Assembly: GCF_003293595.1 (NCBI RefSeq)
Contig: NZ_CP022162.1
Span: 961,737 to 1,025,736, forward strand
DNA: 64,000 nt
Source of the DNA: Microbacterium sp. PM5
GTDB taxonomy: Bacteria > Actinomycetota > Actinomycetes > Actinomycetales > Microbacteriaceae
Reading direction: 5' to 3'
Both the position numbers and the translations under genes were made by a program. Numbering within the stretch: position 1 is the stretch's first letter; each line of letters begins with the position of its first letter. Below, piece after piece: positions 39,902-48,238 of this stretch. The notes under the pieces were generated by a model. The model had not been told where the DNA came from, made no database searches, and was given only the letters and a program-made list of their open reading frames with translations.

Positions 39902-39963
39902 GTTGTCCACGATAGAGGCGCAGACCGGCGCACCGGCCGCGTGAGTCTGGGAGAATGGACAGG

Positions 39964-41130
39964 ATGTCCCTCTCCGTCTCAGCCGGCGCCGCGCTGCGCA
40001 TCGGCCCCATCGCGCTCGACGCACCCGTGGTGCTCGCGCCGATGGCCGGTATCACCAACACCGCCTTCCGTCGGCTCTGCCGCGAGTACGGCGCGGGACT
40101 CTACGTCTCGGAGATGATCACCACTCGCGCCCTGGTCGAGCGCAACGCGACCACGATGCGTTTGATCACGCACCACGAGTCGGAGACTCCGCGCTCGATC
40201 CAGCTCTACGGCGTCGACCCGGCGACCACCGAAGCGGCCGTCCGACTTCTCGTCAACGAGGACCGCGCCGATCACATCGACCTCAACTTCGGCTGTCCCG
40301 TGCCCAAGGTCACGCGCAAGGGCGGGGGAGCGGCACTGCCGTGGAAGCTCGGCCTGTTCCGCGAGATCGTCACGCGCGCCGCACGCGCCGCCGGCGACGT
40401 GCCGCTCACCGTCAAGATGCGCAAGGGAATCGACTCCGACCACCTCACGTTCCTCGACGCCGGCCGCATCGCGGAGGATGCGGGCGTCGCCGCGGTGGCC
40501 CTCCACGCGCGCACGGCCGCGGAGTTCTATTCCGGCCAGGCCGACTGGTCGGCGATCAGCGCTCTGAAGCAGGCGGTGACGAGCATCCCCGTTCTCGGCA
40601 ACGGCGACATCTGGTCAGCGGAGGATGCGGCACGCATGATGACCGAGACCGGGTGCGACGGTGTCGTGGTCGGCCGTGGGTGCCTCGGTCGACCGTGGCT
40701 GTTCGGTGACCTCGCGCGAGCCCTCGGCGGCCCGGATGCCGCCAACGGCGCCCCCGTCGACGCGACCCTGGGCTTCGTCGCGGCCGCGTTCCGCCGTCAT
40801 GCCGAGCTGCTCGTCGAGTTCTTCGAGGACGAGGGTCGCGGATGCCGCGACATCCGCAAGCACGTCGCCTGGTACTTCAAGGGCTACCCCGTCGGGGGCG
40901 AGACGCGCGCACAGCTGGCGACCGTGTCGAGCCTCACCGAGATCGACGATCTGCTCGCGACGCTGGATCTCGACGCCCCCTACCCGGGCGCCGCCGCCGA
41001 GGGCCAGCGCGGTCGTGCCGGCACGCCCAAGCGCCCGGCACTGCCCGACGGGTGGCTGCTCAGCCGCGATATGAGCGGCGACGCCGCGCGCGCGCTGGCT
41101 GACGCGGAGGTCGACACCAGTGGCGGCTGA
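39964..41130 (+). CDS. dusB: tRNA-dihydrouridine synthase
   Basis: A 388-residue flavoenzyme that reduces uridine to dihydrouridine in tRNA D loops. Motifs: APMAGITNTAFRRLCREYGAG, HIDLNFGCPVPKVTRKGGGAALP with the catalytic Cys, KMRKGIDSDH, VALHARTAAEFYSGQADW and VPVLGNGDIW-type SIPVLGNGDIW, then GVVVGRGCLGRPWLF. It matches the DusB/Nifr3 branch. ATG 39964 has GAGAAT seven bases before it; an ATG at 39955 is an in-frame alternative. It overlaps dgt by 11 bases, leading into a dusB-dgt-dnaG unit. Confidence 0.93.
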   Translation: MSLSVSAGAALRIGPIALDAPVVLAPMAGITNTAFRRLCREYGAGLYVSEMITTRALVERNATTMRLITHHESETPRSIQLYGVDPATTEAAVRLLVNEDRADHIDLNFGCPVPKVTRKGGGAALPWKLGLFREIVTRAARAAGDVPLTVKMRKGIDSDHLTFLDAGRIAEDAGVAAVALHARTAAEFYSGQADWSAISALKQAVTSIPVLGNGDIWSAEDAARMMTETGCDGVVVGRGCLGRPWLFGDLARALGGPDAANGAPVDATLGFVAAAFRRHAELLVEFFEDEGRGCRDIRKHVAWYFKGYPVGGETRAQLATVSSLTEIDDLLATLDLDAPYPGAAAEGQRGRAGTPKRPALPDGWLLSRDMSGDAARALADAEVDTSGG

Positions 41131-42508
41131 CGGCAGCAGCGTCGGCATCGCCTCGGGCCGACCCGCTGGCTACGACGACCACGATGCCGACCGTTTCGTC
41201 CCCGAACAGCATCGATCCCAGCGAGACGGGTTCGCCCGCGATCGCGCTCGAGTGCTCCACTCGGCGGCCCTGCGCCGCCTCGCCTCGAAGACCCAGGTGC
41301 TCAGCCCCGCGAGCCCTGCGGACTTCGCGCGAAACCGACTGACGCACTCCCTCGAAGTCGCTCAGGTGGGCCGCGAGCTGGCGATCGCCCTGGAGCTGTC
41401 ACCCGACGTGGTCGACACGGCCTGCCTCAGCCACGACATCGGCCATCCGCCCTTCGGCCACAACGGGGAGCGCGCTCTGAACGACTGGGCCGAGGACATC
41501 GGAGGGTTCGAGGGCAACGCACAGACGCTGCGGATCCTCTCGCGTCTCGAGCCGAAGGTGCTGGATGCCGGGGGGCGCAGCGTGGGGCTCAACCTGACCC
41601 GCGCGAGCCTCGACGCGACGTGCAAGTACCCGTGGACGGTCGAGCACGGTGTTCCCGACCCCGGTGGACGAGAGAAGTTCGGCGTCTACCCCGAGGACGA
41701 GGATGTCTTCCGCTGGATGCGCATCGGCGCGCCCGGTCGCGTGCGCTGCATCGAAGCAGAGGTCATGGACCTCTCCGACGACATCGCGTACTCCGTGCAC
41801 GATTTCGAGGACGCGGTGCTCAACGGCTACCTCGACCCGGCGCGCCTCGCCGACGCGCGCGAGCATGACGCTCTGCTGACGGCGATCCAGGCGTGGGTGG
41901 GCTTCGGCTTCACCCGCGACGAGCTGGCGGACGCGCTGTACCGGCTCACACGCATGCCGGAGTGGCTCACCGGATTCGACGGCTCTCGCGCCGCACTGGC
42001 CGGCCTGAAGAATCTCACGTCCGATCTCATCGGCCGCTTCGCGCGCGCAGCCACGACGGCGACGCGCGAGCACTACTCGGTGCCGGTGCTCACGCGCTAC
42101 CGCGGCCGCGTCATCGTGCCGCGGGTGATCGAGGCCGAGATGGCCGTGCTCAAGGGCATCATCGGCGCCTTCGTGGTCACGATCGACGGTCGCCGCGGGC
42201 TGTACAAGGAACAGCGTCGCGTGCTCAAGCGCCTCGCCACCGCACTGTGGGAGCGTCCCGAGCACCTCGACCGGCTGCACGCGGAGGACTTCGCCGCGGC
42301 ATCCACCGATGCCGCCCGCAAGCGCGTGGTCGTCGACCAGGTCGCGAGCCTCACCGATCGCTTCGCCATCGAGTGGCATGCCCGACTGATCGGCCCGGTC
42401 GATCTGCGCGAGCTCGGCCTGCGCTCCGGCGACGACCGCACGATCGCCCCCAGCGGTTTCGCTCTTCCCGAGCCGCTCGCCGGGCTGTGGCCGGCGGAGG
42501 GTCACTGA
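41120..42508 (+). CDS. dgt: Deoxyguanosinetriphosphate triphosphohydrolase-like protein
   Basis: A 462-residue HD-domain dNTPase. The HD metal motif is spread over NRLTHSLEVAQVGREL, CLSHDIGHPPFGHNGE and VMDLSDDIAYSVHDFED. The N-terminal RDRARVLHSAALRRLASKTQVLSP block is typical of the bacterial dGTPase-like proteins found before dnaG. The GTG start at 41120 lies inside the dusB 3' end. The stop overlaps the dnaG ATG by one base. Nucleotide preference is not clear from sequence. Confidence 0.93.
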   Translation: MAADGSSVGIASGRPAGYDDHDADRFVPEQHRSQRDGFARDRARVLHSAALRRLASKTQVLSPASPADFARNRLTHSLEVAQVGRELAIALELSPDVVDTACLSHDIGHPPFGHNGERALNDWAEDIGGFEGNAQTLRILSRLEPKVLDAGGRSVGLNLTRASLDATCKYPWTVEHGVPDPGGREKFGVYPEDEDVFRWMRIGAPGRVRCIEAEVMDLSDDIAYSVHDFEDAVLNGYLDPARLADAREHDALLTAIQAWVGFGFTRDELADALYRLTRMPEWLTGFDGSRAALAGLKNLTSDLIGRFARAATTATREHYSVPVLTRYRGRVIVPRVIEAEMAVLKGIIGAFVVTIDGRRGLYKEQRRVLKRLATALWERPEHLDRLHAEDFAAASTDAARKRVVVDQVASLTDRFAIEWHARLIGPVDLRELGLRSGDDRTIAPSGFALPEPLAGLWPAEGH

Positions 42509-44400
42509 TGGCACGGATCCGGCAATCCGACGTCGACGAGGTCAAGGCCCGCACCAACATCGGTGACATCGTCGGCGAGCGGGTCGCCCTCAAGTCAGCC
42601 GGCGTCGGGTCGCTGAAGGGCCTGTGCCCCTTCCACGACGAACGAAGCCCGAGCTTCCACGTGCGCCCGCAGGTCGGCTACTACCACTGCTTCGGGTGCG
42701 GCGAGTCGGGCGATGTCTACTCCTTCCTGCGCGCCATGGACCACCTGTCCTTCACCGAGGCGGTCGAACGCCTGGCCGCGCGCATCGGCTATACGCTCCA
42801 CTACGAAGACGGCGGCGCGGCGCCGGAGACCAGCGGCCGCACGCGTCTCTATCAGGCCAACTCGGCCGCTGCGGAGTGGTTCCGCACGCAGCTGTCGTCT
42901 CCGGAGGCCGACGCCGGCCGCCGCTTTCTCGGTGAACGCGGCTTCGACGCAGGAGCCGCGGCCCACTTCGGTGTCGGCTACGCGCCGAAGGGTTGGAACA
43001 ACCTTCGCGACGCGCTGCACAGCCAGGGCTTCACGGACGAGGAGCTGTCGGCCGCGGGGCTCGTCTCCCAAGGCCAGCGCGGCGTGTACGACCGCTTCCG
43101 TGGCCGTGTCGTGTGGCCGATTCGCGATCTGACCGGCCAGACGATCGGTTTCGGGGCGCGCCGTCTCTACGACGACGACCAGGGTCCGAAATACCTCAAC
43201 ACGCCCGAGACCACGATCTACAAGAAGGCGCAGGTGCTCTACGGCCTGGACCTCGCGAAGAAGGATGTCTCACGTTCGCACCGCGTCGTCGTCGTCGAGG
43301 GATACACCGACGTGATGGCCTGCCATCTGGCGGGCGTCACGACGGCGGTGGCCACCTGCGGGACGGCGTTCGGCTCCGACCACATCACGGTCCTGCGACG
43401 GGTCATGGGCGATGACAGCGCCGCCGGCGACGTCGTGTTCACGTTCGACCCCGATGCCGCGGGGCAGAAAGCGGCCCTGCGCGCCTTCGCCGACGCGAAG
43501 CGCTTCAACGCGCAGACCTATGTGGCGACCGGCCCGCAGGGACTGGATCCCTGCGATCTGCGACTCGAGCGCGGCGACGCGGCGGTGCGTGCGATGCTCG
43601 ACACGAAGGTTCCGATGTTCGAGTTCGTCATCGATCAGCGCCTCTCGGGGTTCGATCTCGCGAGCGTCGAGGGCCGCGTCGGGGCCCTGCGAGCCGCCGC
43701 ACCGGTCGTGGGTGAGCTGCGCGACCCGCTGCTGCAGCCGGAGTACACCCGCGTGCTGGCCCGCCGCCTCGGGATGGACACCGAGGATGTGCGGCGCGAG
43801 GTCGACCGCGCCGCTCGCGAGAGCGTGCGCCGCGAGGGCGACATCCCGCGCTCCTCGTCGACCGTGAGCGCAACGGCCGGGGTCGACGGCCCCGCTCCCA
43901 CGCCGTCGGTCGGCGAGCCCGCACTCCGGATGAGTCTGCGAACGCTGCCGCGCACCGCCGATGCAACACTGGAGCGTGACGCCCTCATGGGAGTGCTGCA
44001 GTACGGTCACCTCGTCGACGGCGAGGAGGTGGATGCCGCGCTCGCGCTACCCATGCAGATCCCCGCTCTCGACGCGGTGCGCCAGTCCCTCGTCGCGCAG
44101 GGAGACCGCAAACGCATCGGCTGGGCGTCGAGGGCGGTGGAGTCGGTGCGCGAGCCCTACCGGTCGCTGGCGGTGGAGTTGCTGACGGCCGATTTCCCTG
44201 CATTGACGGAGGCGGAGGCCGCGGCCTACACACGCGGGCTCGCGCGCAAGCTGCGGGTGCGCGCGGTCGACCGGGAGAAGAACGAGTTGCTCGGCACGAT
44301 CCAGCGGCTTCCCGCCGATTCGGAACAAGGGCGGGCGGTCCGTCTGGCGCTGCGCGAGCTGGACGCGCGCCGGCGCGCTCTCACCGAGGCGTCGCTCTGA
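42508..44400 (+). CDS. dnaG: DNA primase
   Basis: A 630-residue primase making RNA primers at the replication fork. The N-terminal CHC2 zinc domain has CPFHDERSPSFHVRPQ and YYHCFGCGESGDVYSF. The TOPRIM catalytic core has VVVVEGYTDVMA and FDPDAAGQKAALRAF. The C-terminal DnaB-binding domain is helical and ends with an Arg-rich segment. The start is the ATG that overlaps the dgt stop by one base; the protein then begins MARIRQSDVDEVKART, which is standard for actinobacterial DnaG. Confidence 0.96.
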   Translation: MARIRQSDVDEVKARTNIGDIVGERVALKSAGVGSLKGLCPFHDERSPSFHVRPQVGYYHCFGCGESGDVYSFLRAMDHLSFTEAVERLAARIGYTLHYEDGGAAPETSGRTRLYQANSAAAEWFRTQLSSPEADAGRRFLGERGFDAGAAAHFGVGYAPKGWNNLRDALHSQGFTDEELSAAGLVSQGQRGVYDRFRGRVVWPIRDLTGQTIGFGARRLYDDDQGPKYLNTPETTIYKKAQVLYGLDLAKKDVSRSHRVVVVEGYTDVMACHLAGVTTAVATCGTAFGSDHITVLRRVMGDDSAAGDVVFTFDPDAAGQKAALRAFADAKRFNAQTYVATGPQGLDPCDLRLERGDAAVRAMLDTKVPMFEFVIDQRLSGFDLASVEGRVGALRAAAPVVGELRDPLLQPEYTRVLARRLGMDTEDVRREVDRAARESVRREGDIPRSSSTVSATAGVDGPAPTPSVGEPALRMSLRTLPRTADATLERDALMGVLQYGHLVDGEEVDAALALPMQIPALDAVRQSLVAQGDRKRIGWASRAVESVREPYRSLAVELLTADFPALTEAEAAAYTRGLARKLRVRAVDREKNELLGTIQRLPADSEQGRAVRLALRELDARRRALTEASL

Positions 44401-44401
44401 C

Positions 44402-44446
44402 CCCGTGGCGCGGTCGCACGCCCGGTCGCACGGTGGCGCCCACGGG
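44402..44446 (+). terminator. Possible terminator after dnaG
   Basis: Arms CCCGTGG (44402-44408) and CCACGGG (44440-44446), extendable with a one-base bulge to CCCGTGGCGC and GCGCCCACGGG. The loop contains a direct repeat of GGTCGCACG. There is no U tract, so this is a weak call. Confidence 0.4.
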
Positions 44447-44468
44447 TCAGAGCGGGCAGGATGAGCGC

Positions 44469-45239
44469 ATGCCGCGTCGTGCCCCCACCGACAATCCTGC
44501 CGCGCTTCGTTGCGACGACCTCTCGATTGCGCGCGCGGGAGTGCGCGTCGTCGAAGGCGTCAGTTTCCGGGTCGACCCGGGCCGCGCGCTGGCGGTCATG
44601 GGCACGACCGGATCGGGCAAATCGACCCTCGCGACACTGCTCGCTGGCACGAGCGACGACTCGCTGTCGGTGGTGGGAGGCGACGCCTGGGTCGATGGCA
44701 CGGCCGTTCGGCGCAGGGGGCGCGCTGCGCGTGTGCGCGCGTACTACACCGGGTATGTCCCGCAGCGCGCGGGAGCCGGCCTTCCGGCTCGACTGACCGT
44801 CGGAGACGTCATCGGCGAGCCGATCACGAGCCGAGATCGACGTGTCAATCAGCGCGCGCTGGCCGTCCGCGTCGCGGGGTTGCTGGACGAGTTCGAACTC
44901 CCGCTCGGCGCAGCCACCCGGTATCCCTATGAGCTGAGTTCGGGGATGCGCCAGCGTGTCGCGATCGCTCGCGCCCTCGTGCTCGGCCCGAAGGTCTTCA
45001 TCGGCGACGATCCGTACGCGAACCTCGACGTCGAGGTGAGACATGCCGCGCGCGACGCGCTGCTGCGCCGGCGCGACGAGAACGGCATGGCGATTCTCAT
45101 GGTGACCAACGACGCCGAAGCCGTGCGAGAGCTCGATGCCGATGTGCTGGTGCTCCGAGCAGGTCTGCCCGTCGCCTACGGGCATGGCATCGCGGATCTG
45201 CTCTGGACTCCGGACGGCGGTGCCCGCCTCGTGTCGTGA
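44469..45239 (+). CDS. Orphan ABC transporter ATP-binding protein with altered catalytic motifs
   Basis: A 256-residue ABC ATPase, closest in layout to the peptide/nickel importer group. Walker A is intact (MGTTGSGKST) and the Q loop is GYVPQRA. The signature is LSSGMRQRVAIARAL instead of LSGGQ. Walker B reads VFIGDDPYANLD, so Asp181 stands where the catalytic Glu should be. The switch region reads MVTNDAEAV, with Asn214 replacing the H-loop His. Both changes predict weak or no hydrolysis. No permease or binding protein is adjacent. The ATG at 44469 is chosen because the protein then starts MPRRAPTDNPAALRCDDLSI; the longer frame is unrelated. Confidence 0.85.
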   Translation: MPRRAPTDNPAALRCDDLSIARAGVRVVEGVSFRVDPGRALAVMGTTGSGKSTLATLLAGTSDDSLSVVGGDAWVDGTAVRRRGRAARVRAYYTGYVPQRAGAGLPARLTVGDVIGEPITSRDRRVNQRALAVRVAGLLDEFELPLGAATRYPYELSSGMRQRVAIARALVLGPKVFIGDDPYANLDVEVRHAARDALLRRRDENGMAILMVTNDAEAVRELDADVLVLRAGLPVAYGHGIADLLWTPDGGARLVS

Positions 45240-45277
45240 AGACGCGTATCGTGTCACGAGCACACCCCGACGTTTGC

Positions 45278-45283
45278 TAATAT
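45278..45283 (+). promoter_or_regulatory. -10 box TAATAT of tRNA-Asn
   Basis: TAATAT 29 bases before the mature tRNA 5' end, in an AT-rich island (TTTGCTAATATGG) of an otherwise GC-rich region. Confidence 0.6.
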
Positions 45284-45312
45284 GGACGGGTTGCCCGCTC
45301 GCGGGTGATTGA

Positions 45313-45385
45313 TCCTCGGTAGCTCAATTGGCAGAGCAGCCGGCTGTTAACCGGCAGGTTCTTGGTTCGAGTCCAAGCCGGGGAG
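45313..45385 (+). tRNA. tRNA-Asn (GTT)
   Basis: Acceptor TCCTCGG (45313-45319) pairs with CCGGGGA (45378-45384), with discriminator G45385. The anticodon stem GCCGG / CCGGC encloses loop CTGTTAA with anticodon GTT at 45346-45348. The T arm carries GGTTCGAGTCC. CCA is not encoded. Confidence 0.96.
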
Positions 45386-45387
45386 CG

Positions 45388-45417
45388 AACGGCCCCAGAC
45401 TCCACTCTGGGGCCGTT
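45388..45417 (+). terminator. Intrinsic terminator after tRNA-Asn
   Basis: Perfect 12-bp stem AACGGCCCCAGA (45388-45399) with TCTGGGGCCGTT (45406-45417), 6-nt loop, then TTC. The four T residues at 45416-45419 make this the clearest intrinsic terminator in the window. Confidence 0.92.
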
Positions 45418-45431
45418 TTCGTTTCCACCGC

Positions 45432-45437
45432 TAGGCT
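45432..45437 (+). promoter_or_regulatory. -10 hexamer TAGGCT of VOC gene
   Basis: TAGGCT six bases before the ATG at 45444, right after the tRNA-Asn terminator. Confidence 0.6.
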
Positions 45438-45443
45438 TCGGAC

Positions 45444-45818
45444 ATGCCAGACCGTGCTGTCCCGAACCTGCCATCGCGTGATTTCGGCGGCACGGTCCGC
45501 TTCTACGGGGGTTTCGGATTCACTCCGAGCTACCGTGACGACGCGTGGCTGATCCTTCGTCGGGGCGAGCTGGTGCTCGAGTTCTTCCGATTCGACGACC
45601 TGGTGCCCGAAGCGAGCTCCTTCATGTGCAGCGTCCGCGTCGACGACGTGGACGAGCTGTACGAGGACATCAAGCGATCCGGCGTCCCCGAGCACGACGC
45701 GGGCCTTCCGCGGCTGCGACCCGTTCAGACGCAGTCCTGGGGACAGCGAGCCGGATTCCTCGTCGACGCAGACGGAACCCAGCTCACCCTGATCGAAAAC
45801 GGCGCACCCGACGCCTAG
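45444..45818 (+). CDS. VOC superfamily protein, bleomycin-binding-like
   Basis: A 124-residue vicinal oxygen chelate fold protein. The start VPNLPSRDFGGTVRFYGGFGF and the end GFLVDADGTQLTLIENG match the Ble bleomycin-binding group, which sequesters the drug as a dimer and has no metal catalysis. LILRRGELVLEFFRF forms the middle strand. Many genomes hold such genes without known resistance, so a drug role is not shown. It has its own leaderless promoter and faces def. Confidence 0.85.
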   Translation: MPDRAVPNLPSRDFGGTVRFYGGFGFTPSYRDDAWLILRRGELVLEFFRFDDLVPEASSFMCSVRVDDVDELYEDIKRSGVPEHDAGLPRLRPVQTQSWGQRAGFLVDADGTQLTLIENGAPDA

Positions 45819-45838
45819 CGATACCCGACCGGGCTCGC

Positions 45839-46405
45839 TCACCCCTCCAGATCGTCGACTCCCGGCGTCCAGGACGCGCCGGCGCGACCCCAACCGCGCT
45901 TGCGCGCGATCTTCTGGACGGTCCTCCAATCGCCGTCGTCCAGACGGTCCACGTAGAGGATGCCGTCGAGGTGGTCGAACTCGTGCTGCATGATGCGCGC
46001 ACGCCAGCCGTCCACCTGGATGCGTACGGCCTCGCCGTCCAGGTCGATACCGGTGACCAGGACTTCATCCGAGCGGCGCAGGGCGAAGCGCTCACCGGGG
46101 AACGACAGGCACCCCTCGGACTCGTCGTCCGGGTCCGGCGCGCCGGGTACGGGAGGCCGCATCCACAGCTCCGGGTTGAGGATCACACCGCGCCAAGGCT
46201 GCCCCTCATCGTCTTGGTAGCTGTAGGTGTAGATGCGCAGACCCACGCCCACTTGCGGGGCGGCGAGGCCGACACCGGGCGCGGCATCCATCGTCTCGAA
46301 CATGTCGGCGACGAGGGTGCGGATGTCATCGGTGATCTCGGCGACGGGATCGGCGGGGGAGTGCAGGACGGGATCGCCCATGATGCGAATCGGAAGAACA
46401 GCCAC
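45839..46405 (-). CDS. def: Peptide deformylase
   Basis: A 188-residue metalloenzyme removing the formyl group from nascent proteins. All three motifs are present: GVGLAAPQVG (motif 1), EGCLSFPG (motif 2 with metal Cys) and QHEFDHLDG (motif 3 with the two metal His and catalytic Glu). The start is GTG 46405 (GTG GCT GTT), six bases after TAGGCT (46412-46417, minus). The upstream region is shared with the divergent DMT transporter gene. Confidence 0.96.
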   Translation of the reverse strand: MAVLPIRIMGDPVLHSPADPVAEITDDIRTLVADMFETMDAAPGVGLAAPQVGVGLRIYTYSYQDDEGQPWRGVILNPELWMRPPVPGAPDPDDESEGCLSFPGERFALRRSDEVLVTGIDLDGEAVRIQVDGWRARIMQHEFDHLDGILYVDRLDDGDWRTVQKIARKRGWGRAGASWTPGVDDLEG

Positions 46406-46411
46406 GTCCTG

Positions 46412-46417
46412 AGCCTA
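46412..46417 (-). promoter_or_regulatory. -10 hexamer TAGGCT of def
   Basis: TAGGCT on the minus strand, six bases before the GTG start at 46405; only 18 bases separate it from the divergent promoter at 46436. Confidence 0.6.
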
Positions 46418-46435
46418 TCGAGCGCACCTGGCCGT

Positions 46436-46441
46436 TAGTGT
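46436..46441 (+). promoter_or_regulatory. -10 hexamer TAGTGT of DMT transporter gene
   Basis: TAGTGT six bases before the GTG at 46448. It lies back to back with the def promoter; the start-to-start distance is only 43 bases. Confidence 0.5.
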
Positions 46442-46447
46442 CGAGGG

Positions 46448-47515
46448 GTGCATGCCGCCCTCAACGACCTCGGAGATGTGACCGACAAGCTCGTCGGCGT
46501 CTTCGCGGACCCCGGCATCCTCATCGGCATTCCGCTCGCCCTGCTCGGCGCCGTGTTCATGTCCTTCGGCGCGCAGTATCAGCACCGCGGGGTGCAGAAG
46601 GTCGAACGTCTCACGGCGACCGCCGGGGGGACCGGTCTCACCGGCGGCCAGATCTGGAATCTGCTGCGCCGGCCATCGTGGGTGGCCGGCACCGTGATGC
46701 TGGGCCTGGCGATCGTCTGCCAGCTGTCCGCCCTGTCGTTCGCACCCCTCATCCTGGTGCAGCCGCTCGGCGCCGTCTCGTTGGTCATCACGACGCTGTT
46801 GAACGCGCGGATCAGCGGTCTCAAGCCCACGAAGCGCTCCCTCACCGCCATCGGCCTCTGCGTCGCCGGCATCTTCGTGTTCGTCACGATCGCCGCCCTG
46901 TACGCCACCGAGACCCCGATCAGCGACGGACAGCTGATCACCGTGCTGCTGATCCTCGCCGGTGTCGCCATCGTGCTCACCGCACTCTGGCTGTGGCTGC
47001 GCGCTCGCATGGGAGCACTGTTCTACATCGTCGCCGCCGGCATCATGTACGGCTTCGTCGCGACACTCGCGAAGGTCGTACTCAGCCGGATCCGCACGGG
47101 CGACTTCGAGTGGCTCACGATCGTGTGCATCGTCGCCCTGCTCACCGGCACTGCGATCGGCGCCTACTTCGTGCAGACTGCCTACGCGTCCGGCCCGCCC
47201 GACCTCGTCATCGCCGGTCTCACCGTCATCGATCCGATCGTCGCCATCGTGATCGGCCTGGCCGTGCTGCGCGAAGCCGACGGCGCCCCCCTCTGGGCCT
47301 ACGGCGGCTTCGTCGTCGCCGGCGCGCTGGCCGTCACCGGCGTCTTCCAACTGGCTCGCCACCACCCGCAGGTGATCAGCGACAGCCAGGAGATCCCCAT
47401 CACGCGCGGGAGCGGCGAACAGGTCTCGCCCGGATCGCAGCGCCTCACGGATGCCGTGGCGAAGGTGTGGCCCGAGCCACCCGTGCGCGATCGAGACGAC
47501 CCGCGCCCCCGCTAG
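46448..47515 (+). CDS. DMT family transporter (EamA/NIPA-like)
   Basis: A 355-residue membrane protein with about nine to ten hydrophobic helices, in the drug/metabolite transporter superfamily. Recognisable parts are the first helix GIPLALLGAVFMSFGAQYQHRGVQKVE, SFAPLILVQPLGAVSLVITTLLNARISG and the second-half mirror AYASGPPDLVIAGLTVIDPIVAIVIGLAVLREA. The tail of about 50 residues is hydrophilic. Substrate is unknown; magnesium (NIPA) or metabolites are both possible. The GTG start is supported by TAGTGT six bases upstream. The stop codon is part of the tRNA-Met -10 box. Confidence 0.83.
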   Translation: MHAALNDLGDVTDKLVGVFADPGILIGIPLALLGAVFMSFGAQYQHRGVQKVERLTATAGGTGLTGGQIWNLLRRPSWVAGTVMLGLAIVCQLSALSFAPLILVQPLGAVSLVITTLLNARISGLKPTKRSLTAIGLCVAGIFVFVTIAALYATETPISDGQLITVLLILAGVAIVLTALWLWLRARMGALFYIVAAGIMYGFVATLAKVVLSRIRTGDFEWLTIVCIVALLTGTAIGAYFVQTAYASGPPDLVIAGLTVIDPIVAIVIGLAVLREADGAPLWAYGGFVVAGALAVTGVFQLARHHPQVISDSQEIPITRGSGEQVSPGSQRLTDAVAKVWPEPPVRDRDDPRPR

Positions 47516-47518
47516 ACT
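47513..47518 (+). promoter_or_regulatory. -10 box TAGACT of tRNA-Met
   Basis: TAGACT whose first three bases are the stop codon of the DMT gene. It lies 11 bases before the mature tRNA 5' end. TCGAGA at 47491-47496 could be the -35 box with a 16-base spacer. Confidence 0.55.
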
Positions 47519-47529
47519 TCCGGGGACAG

Positions 47530-47606
47530 GGGGCGGTGGCCAAGCTGGTCAAGGCAGCGGGCTCATAACCCGACGATCGTGGGTTCAAGTCCCACCCGCC
47601 CTACCA
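47530..47606 (+). tRNA. tRNA with CAT anticodon (tRNA-Met; subtype uncertain)
   Basis: Acceptor GGGGCGG (47530-47536) pairs with CCGCCCT (47596-47602), giving a weak G1-U72 pair. Discriminator A47603, CCA encoded at 47604-47606. Anticodon CAT at 47564-47566. The anticodon stem has three consecutive G-C pairs (GGG/CCC), an initiator feature, and a G-A mismatch at its top. The C1-A72 mismatch of standard initiators is missing. Elongator Met, initiator or lysidine-modified Ile2 cannot be separated by eye. Confidence 0.9.
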
Positions 47607-47615
47607 ATGACACGG

Positions 47616-47645
47616 TTGTGATTCCGCGTCGTTATCGGCCATAAT
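47616..47645 (+). promoter_or_regulatory. Promoter of the DUF3145 gene
   Basis: TTGTGA (47616-47621) and CATAAT (47640-47645) with an 18-base spacer, a good match to a vegetative sigma factor promoter. The leader to ATG 47726 is about 75 nt and ends with ACGGAGA as ribosome binding site. Confidence 0.6.
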
Positions 47646-47725
47646 GGGCCCACAACCACATAGGCGCCACGCATCCGACACTCAGGTCGTAGGGGAAGAC
47701 GTACCTGAAGAAACGGAGAATCGCG

Positions 47726-48238
47726 ATGGCGACCACGTCGACCCCACAGGCGCGCGGAGTGATCTACATCCACTCCGCGCCACGTGCGCTGTGCCCCCAC
47801 TTGGAGTGGGCTGTCGGTCGCGCCCTCGGGCGCGCGGTGAGCTTCGAGTGGGCGGACCAACCCGTTCTCACGGGCAGTCGCCGCGCTGAGTTCTATTGGG
47901 AGGGTCCCGCCGGCACCGGCGCCGCCCTCGCGACCGCGATCCGCGGGTGGGAGCACCTGCGCTTCGAGGTCAGCGAAGACCCGACCCCGCGCTCCGATGG
48001 CGGGCGGTGGATGCACACTCCGGATCTCGGCATCCACTATGCGCAGACCGACACCGCGGGCAACGTCGTGATCGGTGAGGATCGCATCCGCTACGCGATG
48101 GAGATCGCCGCCGGCGACCCGTACGACTTGCAGCGCGAGCTCCAGGTCGCGCTCGGGTCGACCTGGGACGAGGAGCTCGAGCCGTTCCGTCACGCCAGCG
48201 ACGACGCACCGGTCGTCTGGCTGCACAAGGTGGGCTGA
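47726..48238 (+). CDS. DUF3145 family protein
   Basis: A 170-residue actinobacterial protein of the DUF3145 family, function unknown. The start is GVIYIHSAPRALCPHLEWAVGRALG, then AEFYWEGPAGTGAALATAIRGWEHLRFEVSEDP, and the end DAPVVWLHKVG. There is no signal peptide or membrane helix. In Streptomyces a member of this family sits next to the fabD-fabH-acpP-fabF cluster. Here it converges on fabF with only a terminator between, so the link is conserved although the orientation is opposite. A role in lipid metabolism or its control is only an inference. Confidence 0.88.
   Translation: MATTSTPQARGVIYIHSAPRALCPHLEWAVGRALGRAVSFEWADQPVLTGSRRAEFYWEGPAGTGAALATAIRGWEHLRFEVSEDPTPRSDGGRWMHTPDLGIHYAQTDTAGNVVIGEDRIRYAMEIAAGDPYDLQRELQVALGSTWDEELEPFRHASDDAPVVWLHKVG

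Noticed and set aside
46415..47365. A minus-strand frame of 316 codons opposite the DMT transporter gene
   Set aside because: It encodes Asp/Gly/Glu-rich low-complexity sequence, typical of the antisense of a hydrophobic membrane protein gene.
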